This document shows positions 11,195-24,600 of a stretch of DNA of 64,000 nt, one piece after another (position 1 is the first letter of the stretch; each line of letters begins with the position of its first letter). The stretch comes from Pelecanus crispus (Eukaryota; Chordata; Aves; Pelecaniformes; Pelecanidae): contig NC_134644.1 in NCBI RefSeq assembly GCF_030463565.1, forward strand, positions 114,455,684 to 114,519,683. The letters run 5' to 3'. Under the pieces are notes generated by a model that saw nothing but the letters and a program-made list of their open reading frames with translations, was not told where the DNA came from and did not search any database. The translations under genes and the position numbers were made by a program.

Positions 11195-12506
11195 GTAAGT
11201 TTCCTAGCTGTTACAATAAAAATCTCTTAAGTCTTGCATGTTTGCTTCCTACCTTTCTGTCTCCTTCCTTCTTTTCTTTCCTCCTTCTCCCTTTTTTATT
11301 GAGCAATACTAGTGGTGTTGAAACTAATGGGCAATAGAGTGTGGAAGAATCTAACTATACAATGATAAACATCTAACCTGAACTAATATTCAGGAGGCTC
11401 TAATTATTTTGAAATCATCTGGACACATAGGCAGCTGGTGGCTAACATTCCAAATTGTCACCTACTAATTAAATGTGAGACATTCATGTACAGACTTCAT
11501 TTATAGCTTGTAGAGCTTGGAACAACCTGACTTGATAGAAATTGCAGTACAGTTGTTTTGGGTTGTTTTTTTGTTTTTTTGTTTTTTTTTTTTTTAAAAA
11601 AAGGCCTTCACTTGTGATACTTCTTTTTATTTCCCCTCACTTCAGGCTTCCAGAATTAACATGGGGCTGGTGTCTTTTGTCTACACCCTCCAGCATGTTG
11701 TGATACTTAAGAGGGTCAGATAGCCCTCTTTTGGAGTACATCCTTCATTATGTGATACAATTATCCTTAATATCAGAATTTACTTTATCTATGCATGCCC
11801 CTTTAGAAACAAGATGTGCCCAAAAACTGAATGGAAGAGTGGCCTTTTTTGCCCCTTTGCACTGGCCTTCCAAACTGGCTGGCTGTGCAGAGGACAGCTG
11901 CACTTCACACTGTGAAAGCCATTGTAGATGTACTTCATTCCACTTCCTTTTCCACTTTTATAACTAAGAAATACATTTTCCTTTTTGAATCTGTGCCTTT
12001 GATGCATTTTCAATTTTCTGTGAACTACATAGATGGAGAAGTCATGTAACCATCAAGTCAGACTAACCACTGAAACTCTGCTGGATTCCACACAATGGTT
12101 TTCATGAGTCCTACAAGATCTACGAAGTACCAAAAGCCAGACTGAATTGGATCCTCTTGACAGGAGGCCACTTGTTTAATGGCTGTTAAGGGAGAAATTT
12201 TTGGAACTTATTCATAGTCTGGCTGTACTTCAGTTTTCGTCATTCTTTCTTGTAAACTTCTGTGGCTGGAAAGTGCTATCTGTGAAACAAATGTTTAGGG
12301 ACCACATCTTGATTCATTATTTGGGGTGTTTGGGTTTTTTTTGTTTGCTTTGTTTTGTTTTCTTTTCTTTTCCAGCTCATGCAGAAGGAGGATATATAAT
12401 AAAATGGAAAATAAGAACAAAAGAGAAATAGAGAAGGTAGGAAGTAATATCATACACAGGAGCAAAAACGTAGCAAAACTTAGTGCAGGCTTTCTAGGAG
12501 GAAAAG
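11195..12506. other. intergenic DNA, no gene seen
   Basis: The stretch holds pyrimidine-rich sequence at 11238-11300 and T tracts around 11563-11596. Short open frames near 11731-12049 occur on both strands and have no recognisable domain. Confidence 0.5.
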
Positions 12507-12860
12507 ATCATAGAATCATAGAACCATAGAATCATTTAGGTTGGAAAAGACCTTTAAGATCATCCAGTCCAACCATTAACCCACACTACCAAGTCTACTC
12601 TAAGCCAATCAAGGGTAGACTAGACTAAACCATGTCCCAAAGTGCCACATCTACCCATTTTTTGAACGCTTCCAGGGATGGTGACTCCACCACCGCTCTG
12701 GGCAGCCTATTCCAATGCTTGACTACCCTTTCTGTGAAGAACTTTTTCCTAATATCCAACCTAAACCTCCCCTGGCACAGCTTGAGCCCATTTCCTCTCG
12801 TCCTATGGCTAACTACATGGGAGAAGAGACCAACACCCACCTCACTACAACCTCCTTTCA
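12507..12860 (-). mobile_element. 5'-truncated CR1 LINE, end of ORF2 plus 3'UTR
   Basis: Read on the minus strand, the element starts at CTGAAAGGAGGTTGTAGTGA, encodes the ORF2 C-terminus ([53 protein letters not shown]), stops, and ends in TTAGGTTGG-type 3'UTR sequence with ATTCTATG repeats. The 5' truncation and octamer tail are typical of CR1. It is not autonomous. Confidence 0.92.
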
Positions 12861-15800
12861 GATGATTTTATTAAAAACCAAACCAAACCAAACAAACCCA
12901 ACTAATTTAACTTGTTAACACTCACACTGATACTCACATACTAACGGGCACCAAGATCTTTGTCTTAGCAGCCTCTCCAGCATCCAGTGACCAAGGTGTT
13001 TGTACAATAGCAGTTGGTCCCAGAATCATAGAGATTCCAAGGAACACCAGCTACTCCTCACCTTCTCAGTTTTTTCTTAGGTTGGTGACTATGTGCTAAT
13101 TTTGCGTATGTCTGTTGGACCCTTCAGGCATTAATGTCTCCATCCTGTCCAACCTCTATGAGTCTTCAGAATTTACTCAGTTATTTGTCTGTTGATATGA
13201 TTGGGTTTGGAATCAACATGTAGTGTGTGGGGGTGTTCATGATCAGCTGATAATCTACATGCTGTCAGCACATGCTATTCTTATAGGTCTCACTTCCTTC
13301 TGCTTTTCCTTATATTGTTTCTATAGCTGAAAAATCCTGTTCATCCTCCATTTACACCAATCTTAATGATTTTACTGCTGTTCCCTACAAATGAAAGTTG
13401 CAGAACCGATTTCCTTTGTTTCTGTTTGTTTCTCTTGTGTCAACTAATAGATTAAAATCATTTCTCAAAATGCAATGGTATGGTTTTCACATAGTTTGTA
13501 AGCAAACCATGCAAATCAGTAAACATTACTGTCTGGTCAGATGTGACAGCTGAGGAATATGACTGACCTCATGATGGTCCATGGTTCTCCAACTAGTAAA
13601 CTGATCATTATCAAAGAATATGAAGTCTCTGAAGTGCAGTATGTTTATACAATGACAGATAGATTATTTTGAGGAAAACAAAGTCTGACTGGGATAAAAG
13701 GCAAGAACAACATATCTGCCTGGAGATGGGAAAGCACTTTCCATTCCCGGCTTTCATCTGGGTACTACAGACGAGGACATATCAGCTGCCTTGAGTCCTG
13801 GAACTGCAATTCCCATCTCAAGGCTTAGATAGTCTTTTGAGAACATGTCAACACATCCTCTCCTTTCTAGGTTTCTTTTTTTTTTTTAATTTTTCACTTT
13901 TGATTACAGGGTCTTTAGTTTGAACTATGGCTTTTCTTATGTTCTTGTGGATATTAACTTCTTAATCTGGTCTGTGTCCTGACATACCTCTCCAAATTTT
14001 CAAGGCTTCTTTGAATGACATGTTCTTCTTACCTAAAATGGTGGTGTAATATTATTCACAAAAATACAGCAGAACATGGATATTTTATATTCTCTGCAGT
14101 TTCATCTAAACTACAATTATTGCCACATAAGAGCAAGAGTGTGTGAGGGGTGAGGAGAATGTAAATGAGGGATGCTTACTCTCCATTATAGTGCTGAAAG
14201 TCAGACAGTCACATCTCCCTTGACTGTAGGCCTCTACTTTCAATCTGTGAATGAAAAATACAGGTATGAGTGAGAAACAAATAGTTAATCTTGTGGATTT
14301 TGTGGGACCTCATGCAATAACAAGCCCACAAAAAACATTCAAATTGCACATCTGCAGTCCTTCACTGTAAACCAGAGTATGTGACAAATCAACTAATGTG
14401 CAGCAAGAGATACTCAGAGACTATAAAAGATTAAGTACATGTTCCATATTCATTCTGTGCATTGTTAGATATTTCAGTTCACTAGCACTCTGAGCAAAGT
14501 ACTAATAGGTACATTATAGCACCCAAAAGTAATACAGCAGGAATCTAGTTTTCTAAATCTGTGCATGGGTTTTAAATAGATCTTCTGCAGAGATGATTAA
14601 GTAACAGTTTTTATGGGTGTAAAATGTAAGTTTAAGTGGGTTTGAATGCATTGGTAATCCATTGGAAAATATACAGTTTGAATATTTTAACACCTGCCTG
14701 AATTCTTAATTAAAAATTGATTAATGTTATTGCAAACATTGGAAAAAAGGAGAAAACTCATGAAAATGCTTGTGTGTGTTATTATTCTGTATTTTCTCAC
14801 TTAAATATTGATCATAAGGAAAGACTCTTCTTCCCTGTCTCTCTTGGTCTGATTCCACACGACCTTAGGTAATCACTATCTTGTGTGCAAACAAGTGTGA
14901 GTATGATCAGAATAGTGGCATTATACATGCACTCTGAAAAGCTATAAGAAATTGCACAGGCTTCAGGCAGTAGAGAATTGGATTCCCTGCCTATGGAGCA
15001 TTATACACTACTGGCTAGTGCCCAGTTTTGCAAAAGTAAAAGATGCACAAATGATTTATAGACAGCTGTTGTGTCAGGCAGTAAGGCCTTCATCAAATAA
15101 TCTTTCTTGCTCCTCCTGACTTTCTTATCAACTTATTTTTGTTCTTGTTTTTACTGACATACAGAAGCACAGATCACTCTACAGGAAGCAGAGATAGAGA
15201 TAGCCAGAAGACTGCACTTATTTTCCTGGCAAACCATTGCTTAGTGATTATATAAAAGCCTGTGGCAAGGAAAAATTCACCTAAAATAACTAACTGCTGG
15301 CGTTAGAAATGTTATAGGTCTGAATGTCTTTCTGCACTGACTCATCCCTTGAAAGTTACACCTGCTTTTGGGAATTACTGTTCAGAAAGGCACATTGCGT
15401 TACCTCGGAAACAGCTGTGACTGCATGTGTATATTTAGATAGAGGGTATTTCACTTCCTTCACATTTCTGTCTGATATACCATTTACTTTTTATTTAAAC
15501 TGTTAATGCAGTCAGTCCTTTGCTATCACATCTGCTCTCTTTTACTCTTAAGTCTTCCCAGCTGCAAAAGATTGTGCTGTAAGGATGCACCTCTGGTGAC
15601 ACATCCAAACTTTCTACAGGAGAAAGAGTAAAAGAATATTATTAACAAATTTAGGACCAGAAAGATAGATTCTATGCACTGTCTTTAGAGAATTCAATAT
15701 TTCATCAAGACAGGTCAGCTAATAAAATCACACAAGGTGACTTCATTTCCTTTCATTTCACTTTACCATTGAGAACGAGTGTATTTGTCTATACGACAGG

Positions 15801-18059
15801 TGCTTGGCAGGAATGAGGTCTTGCTCGGAAAAAAGGAGGCTTAAATTATGGAATCTTATTTTTGTTACTGAAATTGAATGGTTGTGTGGCCTTGGGTAAG
15901 ACACTTAGGTTGTCTATGCCCTGATTCTTAGCTGCTTCTGTGTAAATAGACCTCTAACACTTGGCTAAAGGCTATTAAGTTTGAAAAATACTTTGAATTC
16001 TTCACACACAACACATAATATACATGTAAAGTTTTATTACTATGATTATTATTTTCATTCTACACTGTCCTTTCCCTAATTAAGGGAAACAATTACATTA
16101 CTGATCTAAAGATAACATGATTCAGCTGTCAGTGAATCTAATATTATAAGGCATTCTGCCTTCTGTAGATGAACAATATTTATTTCAAAAATATGTACTT
16201 TGTAGAGCTATTATGTATAAATTACTAAACACAGCTTTAAAACAGACAACAAAAGAATTGAGAAAATATAACCTGCAATTTCCTGCTACTTTCTTGTCAT
16301 GATAGAACAGAGAAAGCAGTGGAGAAGACAAAGATTAAGAAAACAAAAAATTGTCATAAAAGCCTGCTTCCATACTGGTCTACATTTATAAAAATAGTAA
16401 AACTGCTGATGGAAATGATGAAAATCTTACATTTCCTCCTCAGTATTAAAAATATGAATTTCCCTTTGCTTAATCTCAATTTGTCATTTTTTTCTCTCTC
16501 TAACAAAACCTCTTTACTTTTTCCCCCATTTCTCTTCTGGAGCACTGTACAGAAAAATTGTGGAGATGCCTTCTGCATTTCTTGCTCTTTTCTATACAGT
16601 GATACATCGAGCAGCATCAGTCATGACAACTGAGTGATAAAGACTCCTGTGTGCAAATATCATGAGGCTAGAGCCTGCCAGGGTGAGCTGTCTTTTCCCA
16701 ATTAACTACTGGGAAAGTGTTCTTAAGTGACATACAGTAGGGGAATGGTAACAGGTAGTTTCAGATATTCAGCCAGAAATGACAGAAATGCGGAAAGGTG
16801 AGATAAGTATCAGTAAAGGGAAAAAAAGATAAGTCAAAGTTGCTTAACTAAACCCAGTGATTTTGTAGGTATATACATATGCAGTGTTTAATATACTCTA
16901 CCAGGTAGAATTTTGTTCTTTACAATATTGGTCCTAAATTTTAAAATACTACATGGATTTCATTTAATCCTAAATCAGATTTATACTTATTCAGTAAAGT
17001 GGACCCCAAATGTTGCTTTAAGGCCCCAAAGAATGAGAATTACAGAAAATGTGCTATTACTTCTGTTATCAGGTTGGGAAAACAGTCAATAATACAGCTT
17101 AAACTCATAAATAAGTACAAATAAATAAAGAAATAGAGCTTGCAGGGGCAAAGAAAAGAGCTATAGCAATAGAGCCCAGTGCTCACCAGTTATAGATTAA
17201 AGAACATCTACTGGGATAGACACCAAAAAAACTTAGCTGAACATCTCACAAGTCACAACACTATCTTCTTTCAACAAACCAAAGACTTCAGTATTTCAGC
17301 ATCAGATCAAAAGCTACAAAAATGTATGGAAATACAGCTGAGAACATCAAGGGCATTGACACTGTCATAGATTCCTGGAATAATGTGAGCATTTGTTAGA
17401 AGAAACCATCTAGGCATGGACACTGCATAACAAATTAAAACAACTTTCCAATGTTTTCTGCCAGTCAGTCTTTCGGATGACTTCCTGACTACTAATTTAA
17501 TGATACGAGGTGATCACTTGAGTATCTAAGCAAAAACATACCATGTAGGCACTTGAAAAATTTTCAGTATTGCTATAGCCACTTGTGAACCTGTACAGTA
17601 GCCTGTAACCAGCCTCCAAGTGCTTTTTGGGACGGAGAGTAAAAAACAGAACACCAACCAAAAAAGACCCAATTTATTCATCTAGGAGGCAATCTTGGCA
17701 ACATGTAAATTCTGTGTAGTACCAAATAAACAGGGTCTATATTTTTGATCAATGAAACATTTAAGTTTATTTCTACAGCCTTAGAAAATTTAAATGAGTT
17801 GAATACACAGTCTTTCATCATGAGAATTGGGACTGATGTATTTTTGTCTTACATGATCAACTTTTGTGTTAGAGCCAAAAACATTAGAAAGGTTATCCCA
17901 GGACCTTACTTAGAAACATCTTTCCAATTGCAATGACAGAAATATTCATGAACATTTTATATCCATATGATCATGCATAACATTGTCTTCTAAAGCAGAT
18001 CATTGTTGTCCTTGTATTTGCACACTTCCAAAGAAAGTCATCTTCTCTCAACATTGGTT
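12861..18059. other. AT-rich intergenic DNA, no gene seen
   Basis: All open frames are short. The longest, 104 codons at 16319-16633 on the plus strand, is rich in Lys, Phe, Ser and Leu and has no recognisable family. I see no repeat family I can name. Confidence 0.5.
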
Positions 18060-18665
18060 TTACTATCTCTTCTAACATGATTTCATAGGGATTTTTCCAT
18101 TGCCATAGTCAACCTTGTAGTCTTTTTCTGCACCTAATTGAGGTTAATTTCATCATTATCAGATGAGTAATATTGTATAGAATATTTCAAGTAAGATCCT
18201 GCCAACTTGTTACAAAAAGGGAGCAATGTTTTCCTATCTGTACTGAGAATACCTTGACTGTATTGATGCACCCCAGGATATCATTAGCACTTTCACAACC
18301 ATGTCACACTGTTACCCTATTACTCACAAATGTATCCAGATGTTTCCTTTCCTTTGTCACATATAATTGATGTAGTTTACATTTATAGGCTCAAATTCTC
18401 ATTAATCCTGAAGAATATATCTTTGTACTTTGTATTATAAAATTTAATTTAATTTCCATTGTTTTAGTCCACAAGTTCATATGATTCTTCCACTTATTGA
18501 TCTGGTCTTCTGGAGCATGGATAATACTTTCTACTTTGTATCACCTGCATATCTCAGAGCACCCATATATTTCCTTCACGAAGGTCTCTAATGAAAACAT
18601 TAAACAAACCTACCCCAAGAATAATGACTGAGGAAATCACTGTTTTATGTATACTTACTTTTTTG
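18060..18665 (-). mobile_element. ancient CR1-type LINE relic, reverse-transcriptase region
   Basis: Read on the minus strand with small frameshifts, the sequence still follows a CR1-clade ORF2 in order. A stretch near 18590-18620 resembles the VLFNIFINDL region, and one near 18538-18560 resembles FADDTKL. Near 18268-18310 it reads VVK then ANDILGCINT, the KKANxILGCI motif after the catalytic domain. The adjoining sequence falls where the LEYC motif would be. It is far more decayed than the young CR1 copies in the window. Identification is by eye and boundaries are approximate. Confidence 0.6.
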
Positions 18666-21600
18666 TATAGCAGTCACATTTAAAAAAAAAAAAAACTCTG
18701 AGGCAAAAATATTCCTTTTGCAACTGGAATAGATTAACCTTGATCTTTACTTCTTTCTGAGCATGTATTAGTATCACTTCTGTTTCCTATCCCTGCTCAA
18801 CCTTTTCTATTTTTATCTTTGTCACTGACAGTTGTAATTTCCTTTAAAAAGTTCAGCTTAACCATATTTTGACTATTTTCACTTTGTTTCTTTACTTCTT
18901 TGCAATGTTGTCATAGGCATCCTTCTTGCAGATTCTTTTTCCATGCTTTGTGCTTGCCTTCTTAATATTCTTTTGGACATGGTTGAGGCTGTTTTATTTT
19001 TTTCATTCAGTAAGTCTTGTACTTCTTCCGTATCAGTTATTTTGCCCTCCTGCTTTGAATAAAAGATCCTGTTCAAATTTGCCTTTTTTACAGAAGATAA
19101 TTCTTTGTTTGTTCACATTCAAATTCTTGTGTTCCTCATTCAAGCCAATCAACATCAGCAATTAGGAGTAAGAAGCTAAAAAGTCAGAGGCTTATTTATG
19201 TCTTGCATTTCAACACATCAGTCACAGATTACTTTCTGTGGCTAATTGTTTTATAAAAATACTTTCTGATCTAAAAGAATTTATTTCACTGTTTCATTTC
19301 AGTATTTGGTAGAGATATCTGCCAGCTCCATGTACAAGAGTATCTTGTCCCTGCCATTATTATGGTATCTATTTCACAATACATGCCTAGAAAACTGTAG
19401 TTTTTCATAATTATCTTACTTATTACTTGCAGAATATTACTGAGATTGTTACATACTGAACATCTGCAATTTCATATAGGTTAAAGGAAAAAAAGATGTA
19501 AGAAAGAAGGAAGATATTGGAACTTTGTATAAAAAATGAATCTAAATTCTATCTAAATACATACCTGGTTTAATGATTACTTTTGACCTGATTTGAACAT
19601 AACTGCTAGAAGTTTTAAAAATCGAGCATGGCAGCTGATTAAATATCAGAAAGGTTTTATGACTGAACTTAACTTGAATTATCTTTGCTTAGTCAACTCT
19701 TTTCTTTCTAATGCTATTATAAAAATGCTGAATTAACAGACTATTAACATCTGAAGATTTCTTGATCTTGTTCTGTGATAGCTAGTGCAGGTTTTCTTCA
19801 CCAGTGTGGCTAAAAAAAAAATTACCTAAAGGGAACATTTTAAAATCAGATGGAAAGAGAGAGGGTATTTTAGTGTGTGTGTTAATTCACTACTTTTTGT
19901 CTTTACTGAGACTGCCAACAAAGACATTGAATTAATGGTCAGCAGTTATGTGAAAACTTATTCTCTACCACCTAGTTTCAAAATACAATTCATTTGACAT
20001 AGGCTCCCTGATAGTCAGCTGAGAGTAATGTAATGTCTTTCAAATATTATTGACTAGCATCTCCTTCCCACTCACAACTCATTATTAACTTCCTGAGACA
20101 TGAAGTCCCTTTTCTTACCCTGTCTTTTCCTCTACACAGTGGCACAGTTTCTTGAAAAGCTTTTCTTTTAGAATTCATAGAATACACAGGCAGAAGGAGA
20201 AGACATCAAGTAGTGTGTTAGTTTTATGGTTTTTGCCTATCTTTTATAAGAAATAGGCAAAATCCTGAACACATGTAAACACTGGTAGGGAATTTTGTTC
20301 TAGGTTGATCTAGAAGGCAGAACTACCAGAAGTACTGATTAAGAAACCCCTGAAGAAAGGGGAATGAGGAGAGGAAAAAACAGAAAAAGGTGAAGGAGTA
20401 TGGGTGTAACAGAAGTCTATAAAATCATGTGACCAGTCCTTTATTTTTCAAGCTGCCAACATGGCTAACCTAAAAAATACTGATTGACTACCACTACTAA
20501 CTGACCTTTAAATTGTATGCTAATATTATACTTTGTACCTATTGTAGAGCTAAGAGAACGTTAAATTTATTTGCTTGCAGACTATAATTTATATTTTTAG
20601 TCTCCTGTGTTCAGTTACATTTTCTGAAGTGCACTAAGTTTAATAATTCATACTTAACAGCTCTTTGATGAATACACTCCATTGTAAACAAGATGTCCTG
20701 ATTCTAAGCTGGTTAAAGTTGCATCCTTTTAGTCTAACATCATGTCATCTTACACATACTCACTCTGCTGCCTGTTGGTTGTAAATAATACATGTCTCTA
20801 GCTCCTTGGACAATATGTATAAAAACTGTTAAATTTGCTCTCTGTCTTGTGATGTAAAGGTCAGTAGGATCTTATTTATGGAAAAATCATAAAAAATAAA
20901 AAGAATAGGGTGTTTCAGGAGCTATTACAGTTTTGTCCTAAGCCCAGCTAACTTGCTACTCTTCTAAACACAAGATATTCTGATTCTACACTTCAGCTCG
21001 CATTGAGTGTCAAAAGATTAGATTCTATTAAAAAACCAAATAGTAAAAAGAGAAGCTTTATTATTAACCTGCTGTATGTTTCTTCATGCAGCAGGTGGAG
21101 AAAGAAAGCATAGCAACTGAAAAATAATTAGAAATTATAAAAGACTTCATTGTGAACTACCAAAGAGTCCCCAGAAAAATGAAGGCAGCTTTCCAAAGAA
21201 TTTAGCTTATGCAGTTTTAACGGGAATTGTGCAGATAAGGTTTCCTGCAGTGCTTTGGTCATTTGTAGATAAAAGACTGGTATGATCTCTTTCGTTATAA
21301 TAACAAAATACAAAAAGGTGAAAGTTATATATGACCTTTTTTTTCTCTTATAACTAGATTTCCTAAGGTAGAGACTCTTGTCACATTTCACTGCCTAAAG
21401 AATGTTATGCTCAGATGTCTGGTCTCCAGGGAATTGAGAAGATGAGGGAACAGTTCTGATCCCAGTCCTTAGAGGTGTTTAGTTGTCACACTGTCATTGA
21501 TCAGGTGCCTAAATACCTTTGAAGATCTGAACCTGGCCTCATTCACTGAAAAACATCTTGTTCTCTGGGTCAATTCACTGCTGCTCTAGTACAAAATTAT

Positions 21601-24600
21601 TGCCACCATATTGCACAAATTGTGGTCTACTGGATGACAAATAAAACAGCTGCTGTAGTTATAAAAAGTCCTCTTTAAAATCTTTGAACTCATGTCTTCT
21701 GTTTCCCTGGCTTTTGTTCATTTAAACATGTTGAAAGGAAACAGTGGAACATGTGCTTGTATTTAGTTTAGAAAATATCTTTGGTATCAAAGTATTGGCA
21801 TCCTTTTTAATTCACTCAGCAAAAATTTGAGCAGTCCAGCTTTACTGTCCTAAATCTTGCTCAATTACTTCACACAGAATATTTTTGGACAGTATGATCA
21901 GCCTTAAAATTAATAATGTATCAATCCTGTCGGTATCAATTGGTTTATATCATTTCCATCCACCATCAAATTACAGAGATAAAGTAATAGAGCAAAACCT
22001 TTTCTGTTACTGAAGTTGATGATAGCTTACCTGTGCTGCCTACACTTCGGTTTTCTAACAGAGCAGTGATTCCTGATGCACATGATGGATAAAATTTAGA
22101 GATATTATTCAATGAGGTAGTCTGTTCAAGACCTTTAGTTTATCCCACACATTACTTTGCCAATACAACTTGTTAGTGAGAAAGCTTTTAATTTATCATT
22201 TTCAAAGGGAGGACAGATTTTTAAATTTACAAAACCATTGGGTATTTTTATGATTGAATGGAAAGAAGGATAAATTAACTTTTCCTCCTTAAATGTAGCT
22301 TCCATGTCAATAAAGTTTGTATTTATTAATTTCAGATTAGTTAAACCATAAAGTTTACAAAGATACATGTTTTACTTTAGGAATGGATTTTAACAAGCTT
22401 CAGCTGTTGAAGTAAATTAGCTGAGGAGAATATACATTCTCAAAGCCTTTCCTGGTTGCTGGCAAATATGGCTTCTTCTGTATTAAAACATCAATTAAGT
22501 ATTTGTATTTATCTACTTGTATACTCAATAGAAATATATAAAGCTTTCTTTTACCTCAGAACAAAGTATACTAGTCCTCAAATATATTTACACATCACTG
22601 TTTCATTCTGGATTTGAGAGAACACTTACTTCAAAGACAGAATGCATAAGCAAGTTAATTCAATCTTTCTTTGTCTGAAACGTTACGGAACACAAGAGAC
22701 ATGAAATTAAATTATTGGCAGCTTTTATTTGTGTTTTTTCTACAATATTGCATCCCACTGGTATGACTACCATATCACATTCACATGCTGTCCTAATGCC
22801 CAATCATTTTCAGGAATGCTTGTTGTCTCTTGATGCTCCCTTGCCATCCCATATACAGCACTAAAATTACATTGTTGCTGACATTGGCTCAGGAATGGTT
22901 TACTCCAGACATACGCCAGGACTGAGTTCTATCCATGAGTATACTTCATATTTTCAATTTGAAAGAGAAAACACACAAACAAACAACTCTTGTTATGTAG
23001 CCATTACCATACTATTTTCAGGATGAAGAATGAGACAGCAAGACATTGTCATTCAGCATGGTCTCTGTGTACCATCAGTCTTAACTACATTGTAGGTGAG
23101 AACAGACTGCCAGTCAGCCACAGCTTTGGTATTATTTGCTTTACCTCTTCATGAATGTAAATTCACTAGAAGACAACAGAAATCTTTTCAGTTTCTGAAG
23201 TTGCATTTTTTGTAGTACGCAAAGGCCAAATTAAAGAAAGACAATGCTTAATACAGATGACAATAATTGGCTAAATTAAACTGATTAGAATGCATGCCAT
23301 TGAAAGATGCCTCCTCTGCTTCTGTCTTGCTTTCAGTTGTAGTCAATTGGATTTATGTAAGTATTCACTATGGGTGCTAAATTCTAAAAGCTTCCCCTTC
23401 CTGTTTTCTCTGTATATATATCTACCTGTTCCCAGAAGGACAAGGAGTCTGGATTGTTGGTTACCTCTGTTTATTTTCAAGGAGCTGTGGCTTTTGAATG
23501 TTGAAATAACCCCACATTTCACAGTAGCTATTTGAATTAAAATCCATTTTTGAAAGCGCTTTGTCCTTGAGCCAAGATGGTCTACGTTAATCTTTGAATC
23601 CCAATAAGGTATATTTACCTGTGCTAAGTCACAGTAAAAAAATATGTCATACGTAATATATTAATCTATTTCTCATGATCAGCTGTTACTAAGTATCCGT
23701 TTTTCATATTATTTTATTTTGTTATCATATAATAATTTACACTGAAAGATAAATCATAGTTCTACCTCAAAATTAGTGTCAGGTTATATAAAAAGAGTAC
23801 GAAACTATTAAATCTTTTTCCTAATCTCAAGCTTTGACTTTGACACTGGCTTGTTCTCTATTCACCTCCTACAGATGACTACAACAAACAATAATGAATG
23901 TGTACCCAAAACAGCAAAATGATATATTAGCAAAAGCTTTAGTGTCATATATCATCTTTGAGGGGATAGAGTATGGAAGAGTAGAGAAGAAGAGAAAGGG
24001 GAAGACAAAATATTCACCTTTTCACTAACCTGTTTTAAAGGAATTATTTTTTATACTGATTGAATCTTCACAGTGTCCTTGGAGGTGAATATATCACACT
24101 TTTTCATCACTATAGTTGTTTTCTACATGTCACAGTCAAACTCTACTAGAAACTGAAGGGGAAAAAAAATGTGAACAAACATCCAACCAGAAATAGTAAC
24201 TGCATCAACAGGTTGCACGTCCTATGAGAGCTCCATTCATGTGTTCATCACATATGAACTAGGAAAACTTAATGTTTTGAGGAATAGCAAATTTCTTATT
24301 AAGCTTATCACTTAGATATTTAACCTTTCTCCTTAATAGTTCTTTCTTTACATTTAGATAAGAACCAGGCCAAGTATTGTGGACTGTTGGAACGTATTGT
24401 CCTGCAGGATGGAAACATTATTAGCTCAGAGGAATTTGTATTCCACTAACATCTGGTAAAATGTTATTTTTCACATCATTAGGTCATGTATGAAGCAATA
24501 AATACACCAGGAAAAGCTTGGTACTCTTAATCCCTCTGTCATTTTGTTGCTCCAGCCCCTTTCTATGTTAATAAAATCTCAAGCAACAGCAAGATAACAG

